Notes: generated from the sequence alone by a model not told the origin. A stretch of DNA of 64,000 nucleotides from Hyphococcus sp. (GCA_028289605.1 JANQON010000012.1:208034-272033); one strand, 5' to 3'; shown: positions 28,632 to 38,177, counted from the stretch's first letter. A program made the numbers and translations.

Positions 28632-28790
28632 GGGCGTGATGCAAAAAATCCGCATCACTCCGCCTTTCGTGACAACCATTTCTTCATCCTGAGGAGCAAG
28701 CCGAGGGCTTGCGTCTCGAAGGACGAAGAAATGGGTGATTTGAATTCAAATCACCAGAATAAAGTGATGCGGATTCTTTGAATCACGCTC
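28632..28790. mobile_element. MITE-like inverted-repeat element abutting gatA
   Basis: Imperfect 30-base terminal inverted repeats lie at 28632-28661 and 28761-28790 (core AATCCGCATCACT / AGTGATGCGGATT). They enclose a second palindrome, CCATTTCTTCATCCTGAGG...CTCGAAGGACGAAGAAATGG, around 28676-28734. The right end touches the gatA stop codon. There is no coding capacity. The inner CATCCTGAGG...CGAAGGA palindrome recurs at 57.63-57.74 kb. Confidence 0.6.
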
Positions 28791-30268
28791 TACGCCCACC
28801 ACGTCTCCGGCGTCGCGGTAAAGCCCGCTGCCTGCTCAAGGGCGTACATGCCTTTGAACATGGTCTCTTCGTCAAACGGTTTGGCGAGCAATTGCAGGCC
28901 CAGCGGCAGGCCCTGCTTGTCGAGACCCGCCGGCACGGAGGCGCCGGGCAGGCCTGCAAGGTTGGCCGTCACGGTGAAGACATCGTTCAGATACATCTGC
29001 ACCGGATCTTTCATCTTGTCGCCGAGTGCGAACGCCGCCGACGGCGCGGACGGCGTCAGAATCAGATCCACCGACTTGTACGCTTCAAGAAGTTCATCAA
29101 AAATCCGCTTACGCACCTTTTGCGCGCGCAGGTAATAGGCATCGTAATACCCGGCCGAAAGAACATAGGTGCCGATCAGCACCCGGCGCTTCACCTCGTC
29201 TCCAAAGCCTTCGGCCCGCGTTTCCTCATACATCGACAGGATGTCGGAATAGTCTTTCGCGCGATGGCCGTATTTCACGCCGTCATAGCGGGCGAGATTG
29301 GACGAGGCTTCCGCCGGGGCGACGATGTAATAGACCGGCAGCGCGTATTTCGTCAGCGGCAGCGAAATATCGACAATCTCGCAGCCCGCGTCCTTCATCC
29401 ATTCGATGCCCTGCGCCCACAGGGTCTCGATTTCCGCCGGCATGCCGTCGAGACGGTATTCCTTCGGCACCCCGATCTTCAGCCCCTTGACCGATTGGCC
29501 GAGCGCGGCTTCGTAATCGGGCACAGGCGCATCGATCGATGTTGAATCTTTCGGATCATGGCCGGCCATAGACTTCAACATGACCGCGGCGTCGCGCACG
29601 TCCCGGGTAATGGGCCCGGCCTGATCCAGTGACGACGCGAACGCGACAATGCCCCAGCGCGAGACGCGGCCATAGGTTGGTTTGACGCCCACGGTCGCGG
29701 TGAGCGAGGCCGGCTGGCGGATCGACCCGCCGGTGTCCGTCGCTGTGGCGCCGGCGCAAAGCCGCGCGGAAACGGACGCAGACGAGCCCCCAGACGAGCC
29801 GCCCGGCGAGAGCTTGGCGTCGGAGCCTTCCGCCCGCCACGGATTGATCACCGGCCCGTAAAAGCTCGTTTCGTTGGACGAGCCCATAGCGAACTCGTCC
29901 ATGTTGAGTTTGCCGAGCATCACCGCGCCGTCGCGCCAGAGCTGGCTCGTGACGGTCGACTCATACTTGGGATGAAAGCCGTCGAGAATGTGCGAGCCGG
30001 CGGTCGTCAGCACATCTTCCGTACAGAACAGGTCCTTGATCCCGAGGGGAACGCCTTCGAGCGCTCCGCCCTCGCCGCGGCCGAGTTTGTCGTCGGACGC
30101 TTTCGCCATGTTGCGGGCCTTGTCCGCGGTCACAGACACAAACGCGTTGAGATCGCCGGCGGCGTCAATGCGGGACAGATAGGCGTCCGTCGCTTCCAGG
30201 GAGGAAACAGACTTCGCCTTCAGCGCGTCGCGCAATGCGGCGAGGGAAAGATCGGCGGGATTGGTCAT
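28790..30268 (-). CDS. gatA: Asp-tRNA(Asn)/Glu-tRNA(Gln) amidotransferase subunit A
   Basis: This 492-residue glutaminase subunit supplies ammonia to GatB. It belongs to the amidase-signature family: the catalytic Lys is in GIKDLFCTE, the Gly/Ser-rich signature is [15 protein letters not shown], and [12 protein letters not shown] holds the second and third Ser of the Ser-cisSer-Lys triad. Length is normal. The start directly follows gatC (no gap), so the two are coupled. The stop codon is at the edge of a MITE-like element. gatB is about 3.4 kb downstream, after other genes. Confidence 0.97.
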   Translation of the reverse strand: MTNPADLSLAALRDALKAKSVSSLEATDAYLSRIDAAGDLNAFVSVTADKARNMAKASDDKLGRGEGGALEGVPLGIKDLFCTEDVLTTAGSHILDGFHPKYESTVTSQLWRDGAVMLGKLNMDEFAMGSSNETSFYGPVINPWRAEGSDAKLSPGGSSGGSSASVSARLCAGATATDTGGSIRQPASLTATVGVKPTYGRVSRWGIVAFASSLDQAGPITRDVRDAAVMLKSMAGHDPKDSTSIDAPVPDYEAALGQSVKGLKIGVPKEYRLDGMPAEIETLWAQGIEWMKDAGCEIVDISLPLTKYALPVYYIVAPAEASSNLARYDGVKYGHRAKDYSDILSMYEETRAEGFGDEVKRRVLIGTYVLSAGYYDAYYLRAQKVRKRIFDELLEAYKSVDLILTPSAPSAAFALGDKMKDPVQMYLNDVFTVTANLAGLPGASVPAGLDKQGLPLGLQLLAKPFDEETMFKGMYALEQAAGFTATPETWWA

Positions 30269-30568
30269 TTACTCCACCACCTTCGGCACGACGAAAAAAT
30301 TGTCTTCCGACTTCGGCGCATTCGCGACGACGCGGTCGGGCTGCCCGCCGCCGGTCGGCCCCTCTTGGAGGACGTCGTCGCGCATCGGCAGCGACACGTC
30401 GACGGTCGACGCCATCGCCTCGACCCCTTCGATGTCGACTTCGTTCAACTGTTCGATCCAATCGAGGATGCCGGACAGCTCCTGGGCCAGCGGCTCAAGA
30501 CGCTGTTCGGGCTCCGCGATGCGGGCGAGACGGGCGACCTTGCGGACAGTTTCTTTATCGATGCTCAT
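30269..30568 (-). CDS. gatC: Asp-tRNA(Asn)/Glu-tRNA(Gln) amidotransferase subunit C
   Basis: This 99-residue linker subunit wraps around GatA and stabilises the complex. It shows TVRKVARLARIAEPEQRLEPLAQELSGILDWIEQLNEVD and the C-terminal LREDDV-like MRDDVLQEGPTGGGQPDRVVANAPKSEDNFFVVPKVVE. It is first in the gatCA operon and diverges from ruvX with about 115 bases between. Confidence 0.95.
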   Translation of the reverse strand: MSIDKETVRKVARLARIAEPEQRLEPLAQELSGILDWIEQLNEVDIEGVEAMASTVDVSLPMRDDVLQEGPTGGGQPDRVVANAPKSEDNFFVVPKVVE

Positions 30569-30684
30569 GAGGCGCGGCTTTCATTAATCGGCGCTGGCCT
30601 ATCAACGGGCGCCCGCCGGCGCAAGAGGCGTGTCCGCCGCGACGCCGTCCGGGCCCTTGACCGACCATGATATCCTGCCGCCCC

Positions 30685-31143
30685 ATGGCGAACGAATTTC
30701 TCCAGCAAGCGGCCGGTTTCGGGACGCGCGGCGCCCTCTTCGGCCTCGATCTCGGCGAAAAAACCATCGGCGTCGCCGTATGCGATCCGGACCGCGTCGT
30801 CGCGACGCCGGTTGAAACCATTCGCCGGACAAAATTTACAGCGGACGCAGCGCGCCTCGCTGAGCTCGCCGGCGAGCGCGGGATCGTCGGCATTGTCATG
30901 GGGCTGCCGCTTAACATGGATGGATCCGAAGGGCCGAGCGCCCAGAGGGCCCGCGCATTTGCGCGCAACCTGCCGAAGGTGCTGGACCTGCCCGTCGCTT
31001 TTTGGGACGAGCGTCTGTCGACGGCGGCGATGGAGCGCGAGTTAATCGCGCTCGATACCTCCCGCAAAAAGCGCTCGGAGAAAATCGACGAGTCGGCGGC
31101 TGCATTTATTCTGCAGGGCGCAATCGATCGTTTGTCTCAGTGA
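30685..31143 (+). CDS. ruvX: RuvX/YqgF family nuclease (putative Holliday junction resolvase)
   Basis: This 152-residue RNase H-fold protein shows the DxG motif GLDLGEKTIGVAV, VMGLPLNMDGSEGPSA, the FWDERLSTAAME acidic motif and the C-terminal KIDESAAAFILQ with catalytic Asp/Glu. It is implicated in 16S rRNA 5' maturation and/or recombination. Two in-frame ATGs exist (30667 and 30685). Neither has a good ribosome binding site, and I prefer 30685 because family members start close to the core. It diverges from gatC. Confidence 0.93.
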   Translation: MANEFLQQAAGFGTRGALFGLDLGEKTIGVAVCDPDRVVATPVETIRRTKFTADAARLAELAGERGIVGIVMGLPLNMDGSEGPSAQRARAFARNLPKVLDLPVAFWDERLSTAAMERELIALDTSRKKRSEKIDESAAAFILQGAIDRLSQ

Positions 31144-31329
31144 CATCCGGCGCTTCGCAGGCCAGCGCTGACGCGGGTTTCAGCGATCACGTTGAAAATC
31201 CGAGCAGGTAATCATACGGTCCCGGCCAGTACGTTTCAGAGCCTTGGCGAACCGGCGGGAACCGATGCGGCGCGCTCCGCCGAACCAGCCGACGAAGGAA
31301 TCAAGTCGACGCCGCAGCGACAAAAGACC

Positions 31330-31689
31330 ATGAAAGCAAGAACGCTGCGACACCTCATCATCGGCCTGTTGATGGCGACCGGCATTTTTCACCTGGCCGT
31401 GGCGCTCTTGGACGGCGGCGACGGGCGCGCCCTGGGTCTTACGGCTTTCGGACTGATTTACATCGGGCTCAGCTTTTACGTCCGCTCCGATGTCAAGGAC
31501 GGCTCCAAAAACCATAGCCGCAACGCCATCATCGCAACATTGATCGCCTGCGCCGCGGGATTGGGATTGGGCGGCGCCCATTACCTGCAGAACGGCGGTC
31601 CGATGGCGCTGCCCATCATGTTCCTGATCGACATCGTCATCATCGCCGCCGGCGGATGGTGGCTGATGAAAACCACCGCCAAATCGTAA
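31330..31689 (+). CDS. Small four-helix membrane protein
   Basis: This 119-residue protein has four predicted transmembrane segments (LIIGLLMATGIFHLAVALL; LGLTAFGLIYIGLSFYV; AIIATLIACAAGLGLGGAHYL; PIMFLIDIVIIAAGGWWLM) separated by short loops. The start at 31330 removes a non-conserved upstream extension. I do not recognise the family. It lies between ruvX and pyrB in the same direction, with 45 bases to pyrB. Confidence 0.7.
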   Translation: MKARTLRHLIIGLLMATGIFHLAVALLDGGDGRALGLTAFGLIYIGLSFYVRSDVKDGSKNHSRNAIIATLIACAAGLGLGGAHYLQNGGPMALPIMFLIDIVIIAAGGWWLMKTTAKS

Positions 31690-31734
31690 ACCGCCGTTGC
31701 AGCCGCGCGCGGTCGGTTCTATAGGTCCGGACCG

Positions 31735-32688
31735 ATGAGCGTTCGTCCGACGATGCCGGAAGAGTTATTGGCCGCGAAGCGGTTGCTCGCCGTTTCCGAT
31801 CTGTCGGACTCCGACATTCACTACATCCTCGATCTCGCCGAACATTACGCCGGTTTCGTGCAGCGCTCGGCGCCGGCGCCGAAACGCTTGGCGGGCAAAA
31901 CGCAGATCAACCTGTTCTTTGAAGACTCAACCCGCACCAACTTGTCGTTCGAGCTTGCGGGCGTGAAGCTCGGCGCCGATATCATCAACGTGCCTGTGTC
32001 GGCCTCATCGATCCATAAGGGCGAAAGCCTGGTCGACACCGCGCAAACCATGGCCGCCATGGGCGCGGACGTGATGGTGGTTCGGGCCAGGGAAGAAGCG
32101 TTGCACAGCACCCTGGACAAGGTTCTCAATTGCGCTGTCGTCAACGGCGGCGCCGGCGCAAAGGAGCACCCCACTCAGGCGCTGCTCGACGCAGCGACGA
32201 TCCGCGCCGAATTCGGCGACATCGAGGGCCGCGTGATCGCCGTCTGCGGCGATGTCAAGCATTCCAGGGTCGCCGGCTCGAATGCGCATCTGTTGTCTCG
32301 CCTCGGCGCGGAGGTCCGCTTCGTCGGCCCTGCGCATCTGATGCCCGCCGACGATCAGTTTACGAATATTCCAAGGATCGACAATCTGAAGGACGGCCTC
32401 GACGGCGCCGACATCGCCATGGCGCTGCGCATGCAGTTCGAACGGATGGGCGACGACGCCGGAACCGCGGCGCGCGGCTATTATGAGGAATTCGGGCTGA
32501 CTCATGACACCATCAAACTGGCCAAACCGCATGCGCGGGTGATGCATCCGGGGCCCATGAACCGAGGCGTGGAAATTGACGGCGCCCTCGCAGACGACAA
32601 AGAACTGTCGCTGATTCTGCGCCAGGTTTTCTACGGCGTGCCGACGCGCATGGCGTGTCTTGACGCGTTGCTGACGCGAGGCGAGTGA
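31735..32688 (+). CDS. pyrB: Aspartate carbamoyltransferase catalytic subunit
   Basis: This 317-residue enzyme makes carbamoyl-aspartate from carbamoyl phosphate and aspartate in pyrimidine synthesis. The carbamoyl-phosphate loop FFEDSTRTNLSFE, the HPTQALLD motif, MALRMQFERM and MHPGPMNRGVE are all present. The stop overlaps the plsY start by one base (TGATG). In relatives pyrC (dihydroorotase) commonly sits between pyrB and plsY; it is missing here. No pyrI regulatory subunit is present. Confidence 0.97.
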   Translation: MSVRPTMPEELLAAKRLLAVSDLSDSDIHYILDLAEHYAGFVQRSAPAPKRLAGKTQINLFFEDSTRTNLSFELAGVKLGADIINVPVSASSIHKGESLVDTAQTMAAMGADVMVVRAREEALHSTLDKVLNCAVVNGGAGAKEHPTQALLDAATIRAEFGDIEGRVIAVCGDVKHSRVAGSNAHLLSRLGAEVRFVGPAHLMPADDQFTNIPRIDNLKDGLDGADIAMALRMQFERMGDDAGTAARGYYEEFGLTHDTIKLAKPHARVMHPGPMNRGVEIDGALADDKELSLILRQVFYGVPTRMACLDALLTRGE

Positions 32689-33287
32689 TGGACGTTCTGT
32701 TTCCGCTCATCCTCGGCTATCTGCTCGGATCGGTTCCGTTCGGGCTGGTGATCACCAAGGCCGCCGGGCTCGGCGACATCCGCGAAATCGGGTCCGGCAA
32801 CATCGGGGCAACGAATGTCTTGCGCACCGGCCGCAAAGATCTCGCCGCGGCCACGCTGCTGCTCGACGGCGGCAAAGGGGCGATCGCTGTCGGCGTCGCC
32901 TATTTGCTCGGATGGCGTCCTGAGATCGCCGGCGCAGCAGCCTTTTTGGGCCATTGTTTTCCGGTCTGGCTCGGCTTCAAGGGCGGCAAGGGCGTGGCGA
33001 CATTTCTCGGCACGCTGTTTGCGCTGCATTTTCCCGCGGGCCTTTTCGCAGCGGCCACATGGTTGGGCGTTGCATACATGTTTCGATTCTCTTCGCTTTC
33101 GGCGCTGATGGCGGCGGCGGCGAGCCCTCTTGTTTTCTTTACGATGGGCAAAATCCCGTTCGCATTTGCCGCGCTTTTTATGGCCGTGCTCATCTTTATC
33201 CGACATCAAGCGAATATTGCGCGGCTATTGTCGGGGTCCGAGCCAAAGATTGGCGGAAAGAAGGCCGCGTCGAATGCGGGCGCTTGA
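32688..33287 (+). CDS. plsY: Acyl-phosphate glycerol-3-phosphate acyltransferase
   Basis: This 199-residue, five-helix membrane enzyme transfers acyl groups from acyl-phosphate to glycerol-3-phosphate, the first step of phospholipid synthesis. Motif 1 GSIPFG-like GSVPFGLVITK, motif 2 SGNIGATNVLRTG, and the third motif FKGGKGVATFLG are present. The start is the ATG at 32688, coupled with the pyrB stop; a GTG 3 bases earlier is an alternative. The end overlaps the dprA start by 14 bases. Confidence 0.95.
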   Translation: MDVLFPLILGYLLGSVPFGLVITKAAGLGDIREIGSGNIGATNVLRTGRKDLAAATLLLDGGKGAIAVGVAYLLGWRPEIAGAAAFLGHCFPVWLGFKGGKGVATFLGTLFALHFPAGLFAAATWLGVAYMFRFSSLSALMAAAASPLVFFTMGKIPFAFAALFMAVLIFIRHQANIARLLSGSEPKIGGKKAASNAGA

Positions 33288-34398
33288 TGAGGCGCAGCGA
33301 CTGGACTGGCTGCAACTTATCCGCACCCCAACCATCGGTCCGATCACGTTTCATCGGCTGATCGCCCGTTTTGGGTCTGCCGCGGCGGCGCTGGAGGCGC
33401 TGCCCGAATTCTCAAGACGGGCGGGCCGCGCGAAACCGTTGAAGGCCGCCGACCGCGCAGCAGCGCAAAAAGAGCTGGAATCGGCGCAACGAACCGGCGT
33501 TGAGATTATCGCCTATTGCGAAGACGCGTATCCGCGAGCGCTCAAAGCGATTGCCGATCCGCCGCCGCTGATGTTCGTTCGCGGGCACGCAACGCTGTTT
33601 GAAAAACCCGCCATCGCGATCATCGGCGCCCGAAACGCGTCCGGCGTCGGACGGAAAATCGCGCGCAACCTCGCGGCGGACTTAGGGGCGGCCGGCGTCA
33701 TCGTCGTGTCTGGGCTCGCGCGGGGCGTCGACGGCGCCGCGCACGCCGCAGCGCTCGAAACCGGAACCGTCGCCGTCGTCGCTGGGGGCGTCGACATTGT
33801 CTATCCGCCGGAACATGACGAACTGACGGCGTCGATCGCGCGCGAAGGCGCGGTCGTATCGGAATGCCCGATGGGCTATCGCCCCACAGCGCGGGACTTT
33901 CCGAAACGCAACCGGTTGATTTCCGGGTTGTCCCACGGCGTCGTGGTCGTCGAGGCCGCGGCTCGTTCGGGCACCCTCATCACCGCCCGCTTCGCCCTTG
34001 AACAGGGGCGCGAAGTTTTCGCGGTGCCCGGATCTCCGCTTGATCCGCGATGCCAGGGCGCCAACCAGTTGCTGCGCCAGGGAGCGACGCTGGTGGAAAC
34101 CGCGCAGGATATTCTCAACGTCCTCAACGAACAGATGCGCAACGCGCGCGAGGACACCCGCGATCTGTTCGACTGGAACCGCGAAGAAAGTCTGTCGGAG
34201 CCCGACCCGGCCGCTGTTGCAGCGTTACGCAAAGAGGTCCTGGCGCTCCTGAGCTACACGCCGCAGCACCGCGACGAATTGCTGCGGGAGCTTCAGGTCC
34301 CCGTTGGCCTGCTTGCGGACGCGCTGTTGGAACTGGTCCTGACCGGCGAGGCGCTTGAGCTCAGCGGCGGACGGTTTGCGCTGGCGGCGGATGAATAA
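33274..34398 (+). CDS. dprA: DNA-processing protein DprA
   Basis: This 374-residue protein loads RecA on incoming single-stranded DNA in natural transformation. It has an N-terminal SAM/HhH-like part (LIRTPTIGPITFHRLIARFG), then a Rossmann-like DprA fold with IIGARNASGVGRKIARNLA, VSGLARGVDGAAH, GGVDIVYPPEH, FPKRNRLISGLSHGVVVVEA and a C-terminal winged helix. The start at 33274 overlaps the plsY end, with GAAAGAAGG upstream. The plsY-dprA-topA order is conserved in alphaproteobacteria. Presence does not prove competence. Confidence 0.95.
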   Translation: MRALDEAQRLDWLQLIRTPTIGPITFHRLIARFGSAAAALEALPEFSRRAGRAKPLKAADRAAAQKELESAQRTGVEIIAYCEDAYPRALKAIADPPPLMFVRGHATLFEKPAIAIIGARNASGVGRKIARNLAADLGAAGVIVVSGLARGVDGAAHAAALETGTVAVVAGGVDIVYPPEHDELTASIAREGAVVSECPMGYRPTARDFPKRNRLISGLSHGVVVVEAAARSGTLITARFALEQGREVFAVPGSPLDPRCQGANQLLRQGATLVETAQDILNVLNEQMRNAREDTRDLFDWNREESLSEPDPAAVAALRKEVLALLSYTPQHRDELLRELQVPVGLLADALLELVLTGEALELSGGRFALAADE

Positions 34399-34846
34399 AC
34401 TGGGCCCCGCCCTCATACGACCTCCGCTCATCCCGGCCTGCGCGCGAAGGCGCGCAGATTATTAATTGACCGCTGCGCGGTCAGGCCGGGATCTCCAGCA
34501 GGATTCATCCGAACTTGCTTCTCCAGATCCCGGCTTTCGCCGGGATGAGCGGTCATTTGGGCGTCCAATGCCCATCAACCTGCTCATCCCGCTGCGCCAA
34601 CGAGGGGCAGAACAGAAGTTTCAATGATAATTACCTGTTATTGATGGATTTTTTGGGTTTTTCCTCAATCGGCAACAAACAGCCGCAAGACAAAAACACA
34701 AACACGCATTGATGGAATTTTCACCCCGCAACCCCACCATAAGCAGCAAACCTGAAGCGCCCGAGCTTGACAGGCGCGGCTGGTCAGCCGCATTACCGCG
34801 CGCCAAATCCGCGCTTCGCGCATAGAACCCGAGGTCGACCGCCGGA
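34399..34846. other. Gene-free stretch with palindromes, topA promoter region
   Basis: This carries two palindromic repeat units (34430-34492 and 34527-34546) and an AT-rich stretch at about 34620-34720 (TTATTGATGGATTTTTTGGG...) that should contain the topA promoter. No gene is credible. Confidence 0.6.
34430..34552. repeat. Cruciform-like unit plus CTCATCCCG-type hairpin
   Basis: Outer arms ATCCCGGCCTG (34430-34440) and CAGGCCGGGAT (34482-34492) enclose two hairpins: CTGCGCG/CGCGCAG at 34438-34457 and GACCGC-TGC-GCGGTC at 34468-34482. A simple unit ATCCCGGC-TTTC-GCCGGGAT follows at 34527-34546 with trailing GAGCGG. It is the same family as the repeats near 27.9, 53.7 and 57.8 kb. Confidence 0.8.
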
Positions 34847-37510
34847 ATGCAAGTTGTCGTCGTTGAGTCCCCGTCCAAGGCGAAAACCATCAATAAATAT
34901 CTAGGCCCGGGCTTTAAGGTGCTGGCCTCCTACGGTCATATCCGCGATCTGCCGTCGAAAGACGGATCCGTCGATCCTGACCGAGACTTCGCCATGACCT
35001 GGGAAGTCGACGCCGGTTCGCGCAAACGGGTTAACGAAATCGCATCGGCGGTGAAGGAAGCCGACCGGCTGGTGCTCGCCACTGACCCGGACCGCGAAGG
35101 CGAAGCGATCTCCTGGCATCTGCTGGAGGCGCTGTCGGATAAAAAAGCGCTGAAGGACGTGCGCATCGACCGCGTCGCGTTCAACGCCATCACCAAATCG
35201 GCCGTTCAGGAAGCGATGGCCAACCCGCGCACGATCGACGAAGACCTTGTCGACGCGTATCTCGCGCGGCGGGCGCTCGACTATCTTGTCGGCTTCACGC
35301 TCTCCCCTGTCTTGTGGCGAAAACTGCCGGGCTCGCGATCGGCGGGCCGCGTGCAGTCGGTCGCCTTGCGGCTTATCTGCGAGCGCGAACTCGAAATCGA
35401 GACGTTCATTCCGGAAGAATATTGGAGCGTGAAAGCCCAGGCGACGTCCGGCGGGTCAACCCCGTTCGAAGCACGCCTGGTTTTGCATCAAGGCGAAAAA
35501 CTCAAAAAGTTCACGCTGAACAACGAAGCGGCGGCCATGGCGGCCAAGCAAGCGGTCGAGACAGCACAGTTCACCGTAGACGCCGTTGAAGCCAAACCCG
35601 CAAGGCGCAACCCGCCCCCGCCGTTTACGACGTCGACCCTGCAACAGGAAGCCGCGCGCAAGCTCGGCTTTAACGCGCAACGCACCATGCGCACCGCGCA
35701 GTCGCTTTACGAAGGCGTCGACATCGGCGGCGAGACCACAGGCCTCATCACTTACATGCGGACGGACGGCGTCGACATGGCGCCGGAAGCCATCAACGAT
35801 GCGCGCAAATCAGTGGGCGCACAGTTCGGTGACAACTATGTGCCAGACGCCCCTCGGGTCTACAAATCCAAAGCCAAGAACGCACAGGAAGCGCACGAAT
35901 CCATTCGCCCAACGGCGTTTTCGCGGTCGCCGGACAAGATCCGCGGCCTGAACGAAGATGAATTCCGGCTTTACGATCTGATCTGGAAGCGCGCCATGGC
36001 GAGTCAGATGGAATCGGCGCGGCTTGAAAACACGACCATCGACCTTCTGTCCGCGGACAAAAGGACGGGCCTCAGGGCGACCGGTTCAGTTGTCATCTTT
36101 GACGGGTTCTTAAAGCTCTACGAAGAAGGCAAAGACGATAACGACAGCGAAGACGGCTCCGGCGTTCTGCCCAAAGTCAAACAAGGCGAAGCGGCGACCG
36201 CGTCCGACGTCAAAGCCGACCAGCACTTCACCCAGCCGCCGCCGCGCTTTTCCGAGGCGAGCCTCGTCAAGCGCCTGGAAGAACTCGGCATCGGCCGACC
36301 GTCAACCTATGCGTCCATTCTCTCCGTGTTGCGCGACCGCGGCTACGTCAACATGGACAAGAACCGGTTCATTCCGGATTCCAAGGGCCGCATCGTTACG
36401 GCGTTTCTTGAAAACTATTTCAAGAAATACGTCGAGTATGATTTCACTGCGGACCTGGAAGAGACGCTGGACGAAATCTCCGCCGGCGACGCGGACTGGA
36501 AAGTCTTTTTACGGAATTTCTGGTCGGAGTTTCATGCCGCTGTAGAAGATATCGGCGAGTTGCGCATTTCCGAAGTCCTCGACGCGCTGAACGAGTCCCT
36601 GGGCCCATTGATTTTCCCGCCAAAAGAAGACGGCGGCGACCCGCGCGCCTGCCCCGCCTGCGCGGAAGCGGGCCGCGAAAACGGACGTCTGTCTTTGAAA
36701 ACCGGCCGCTACGGCGCCTTCATCGGCTGCTCCAATTATCCGGATTGCAATTTCACGCGTCAGCTTTCCGCCCTTGGCGACGGCGAAGACGCCGCCGCGT
36801 CGGCTGACAAAAATCTCGGGGTTGATCCGGAAACCGGCATCGACGTCTGGCTCAAGGTCGGCCGTTTCGGCCCTTACATTCAACTCGGCGAACAGGAAAA
36901 AGGGTCCAAGGAGAAACCGAAACGCTCCGGCATTCCCAAAGGATGGGATCCCGCCGACGTCGACCTTGCGCAGGCGCTGAAACTGTTGTCGCTGCCGCGC
37001 GAAGTCGGCCCTCACCCCGACGACGGCGAAGTCATCGAAGCCGGTCTTGGCCGCTACGGACCTTTTGTAAAGCACGGCAAAGTCTACGCCAATCTGGAAT
37101 CGATCGAAGAGGTGTTTGAGGTCGGTCTGAACCGGGCCGTCACGCTGATCGCCGAAAAGAAAGCCAACCCCCGGGGCAGACGCCAACAAAAGGCGCTGAA
37201 AGAATTAGGCGAACACCCAGACACTGGCGATCCCGTCAACGTACTCGACGGACGTTACGGACCTTACGTCAAACACCAGAAAACCAACGCAACGATTCCC
37301 AACGGCGTCGAGCCGGAAAACGTGACCCTGGAACAGGCGCTGGAGTGGATCGCCGCGCGCGAGAAAAAAGCCCCGCGCAAAAAGAAGGCGACGAAAAAGA
37401 AAGCGACCAAAAAGGCGACCAAGAAAGCCGCCACGAAGGCGACAAAGAAAAAGGCCGCCAAGAAAACCGCGAAAAAAACGACAGCGAAAAAGACGGTCAA
37501 ATCGGCTTAA
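34847..37510 (+). CDS. topA: DNA topoisomerase I
   Basis: This 887-residue type IA topoisomerase relaxes negative supercoils. The TOPRIM domain VVVESPSKAKTINKYLG...DPDREGEAISWHL is at the N-terminus; the active-site tyrosine is Y303 in GLITYMRTDGV; KKGFGRP-like GIGRPSTYASI follows. Then come one C4 zinc motif (CPAC...CSNYPDC, near residues 603-630) and two to three Topo C-terminal repeats (RYGPFVKHG, RYGPYVKHQ). The last about 45 residues are almost only Lys, Ala and Thr, a histone-H1-like basic tail that should bind DNA non-specifically. Confidence 0.97.
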   Translation: MQVVVVESPSKAKTINKYLGPGFKVLASYGHIRDLPSKDGSVDPDRDFAMTWEVDAGSRKRVNEIASAVKEADRLVLATDPDREGEAISWHLLEALSDKKALKDVRIDRVAFNAITKSAVQEAMANPRTIDEDLVDAYLARRALDYLVGFTLSPVLWRKLPGSRSAGRVQSVALRLICERELEIETFIPEEYWSVKAQATSGGSTPFEARLVLHQGEKLKKFTLNNEAAAMAAKQAVETAQFTVDAVEAKPARRNPPPPFTTSTLQQEAARKLGFNAQRTMRTAQSLYEGVDIGGETTGLITYMRTDGVDMAPEAINDARKSVGAQFGDNYVPDAPRVYKSKAKNAQEAHESIRPTAFSRSPDKIRGLNEDEFRLYDLIWKRAMASQMESARLENTTIDLLSADKRTGLRATGSVVIFDGFLKLYEEGKDDNDSEDGSGVLPKVKQGEAATASDVKADQHFTQPPPRFSEASLVKRLEELGIGRPSTYASILSVLRDRGYVNMDKNRFIPDSKGRIVTAFLENYFKKYVEYDFTADLEETLDEISAGDADWKVFLRNFWSEFHAAVEDIGELRISEVLDALNESLGPLIFPPKEDGGDPRACPACAEAGRENGRLSLKTGRYGAFIGCSNYPDCNFTRQLSALGDGEDAAASADKNLGVDPETGIDVWLKVGRFGPYIQLGEQEKGSKEKPKRSGIPKGWDPADVDLAQALKLLSLPREVGPHPDDGEVIEAGLGRYGPFVKHGKVYANLESIEEVFEVGLNRAVTLIAEKKANPRGRRQQKALKELGEHPDTGDPVNVLDGRYGPYVKHQKTNATIPNGVEPENVTLEQALEWIAAREKKAPRKKKATKKKATKKATKKAATKATKKKAAKKTAKKTTAKKTVKSA

Positions 37511-37601
37511 AGACGAAGCGACCGGCCTTATTAACGCCACGGAAGTCGTCTACCGCTTAAGCTCGGGCGATTGCGGCAGATCCGCGATCGCTGAGTGATT
37601 T

Positions 37602-38177
37602 ATGCGGTTTGTAGTTTTTGTTGGTTTAAGTTCCCTCGTTGTGGGATGCGCCACGGCGCCAGGCCCGGGCGGCGCGCCAAGCGGCGCTCCACCCCGACTG
37701 TCCGTTTGCGCCGGCGGAGGGATCTCAAATGCTCCGCCAACAGACGGGCGCGGCCGTATTACAGGATTTGACCCTATCGCCTATGTCGACGGAACCGCGC
37801 TTTTGAGAGCGCCGGTCAATGGATGCGTGTCATCCGGCTTCGGGCCCCGGCGCGGCGGCGCCGGCTCATTTCACGAAGGCCTTGATCTGTACACCGGACG
37901 ACCGCGCACCGTGGTCTCGGGCGGCGACGGGGTTATTGAGTTCATCGGCAGCCAGCGCGGCTATGGGCGCACCGTCACGATCCGGCACAGCCGCAGCGTC
38001 AAAACCCGGTACGCGCATTTGTCGTCCTACGCCGGCCGCCTCCGCGAGGGCGCGCGTATACGCCAGGGCGAGCCCATCGGCATGACCGGCGCGACCGGCA
38101 ACGCGACGGCGGTCCACCTCCACTATGAAATCCTGGTGCGCGGCCGTCCGATAAACCCGATCTCCGCAGGCCGATAA
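37602..38177 (+). CDS. M23 family metallopeptidase lipoprotein
   Basis: This 191-residue protein has the leader MRFVVFVGLSSLVVGC, a good lipobox (VVGC). The mature C-terminal half is an LytM/M23 domain: FGPRRGGAGSFHEGLDL (zinc ligands His and Asp), IRHSRSVKTRYAHLSSY, and HLHYEI with the last H-x-H. All metal and catalytic histidines are visible, so it should be an active peptidoglycan endopeptidase rather than an EnvC-type degenerate activator. It lies between topA and rnr in the same direction; it is likely tethered to the outer or inner membrane. Confidence 0.9.
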   Translation: MRFVVFVGLSSLVVGCATAPGPGGAPSGAPPRLSVCAGGGISNAPPTDGRGRITGFDPIAYVDGTALLRAPVNGCVSSGFGPRRGGAGSFHEGLDLYTGRPRTVVSGGDGVIEFIGSQRGYGRTVTIRHSRSVKTRYAHLSSYAGRLREGARIRQGEPIGMTGATGNATAVHLHYEILVRGRPINPISAGR

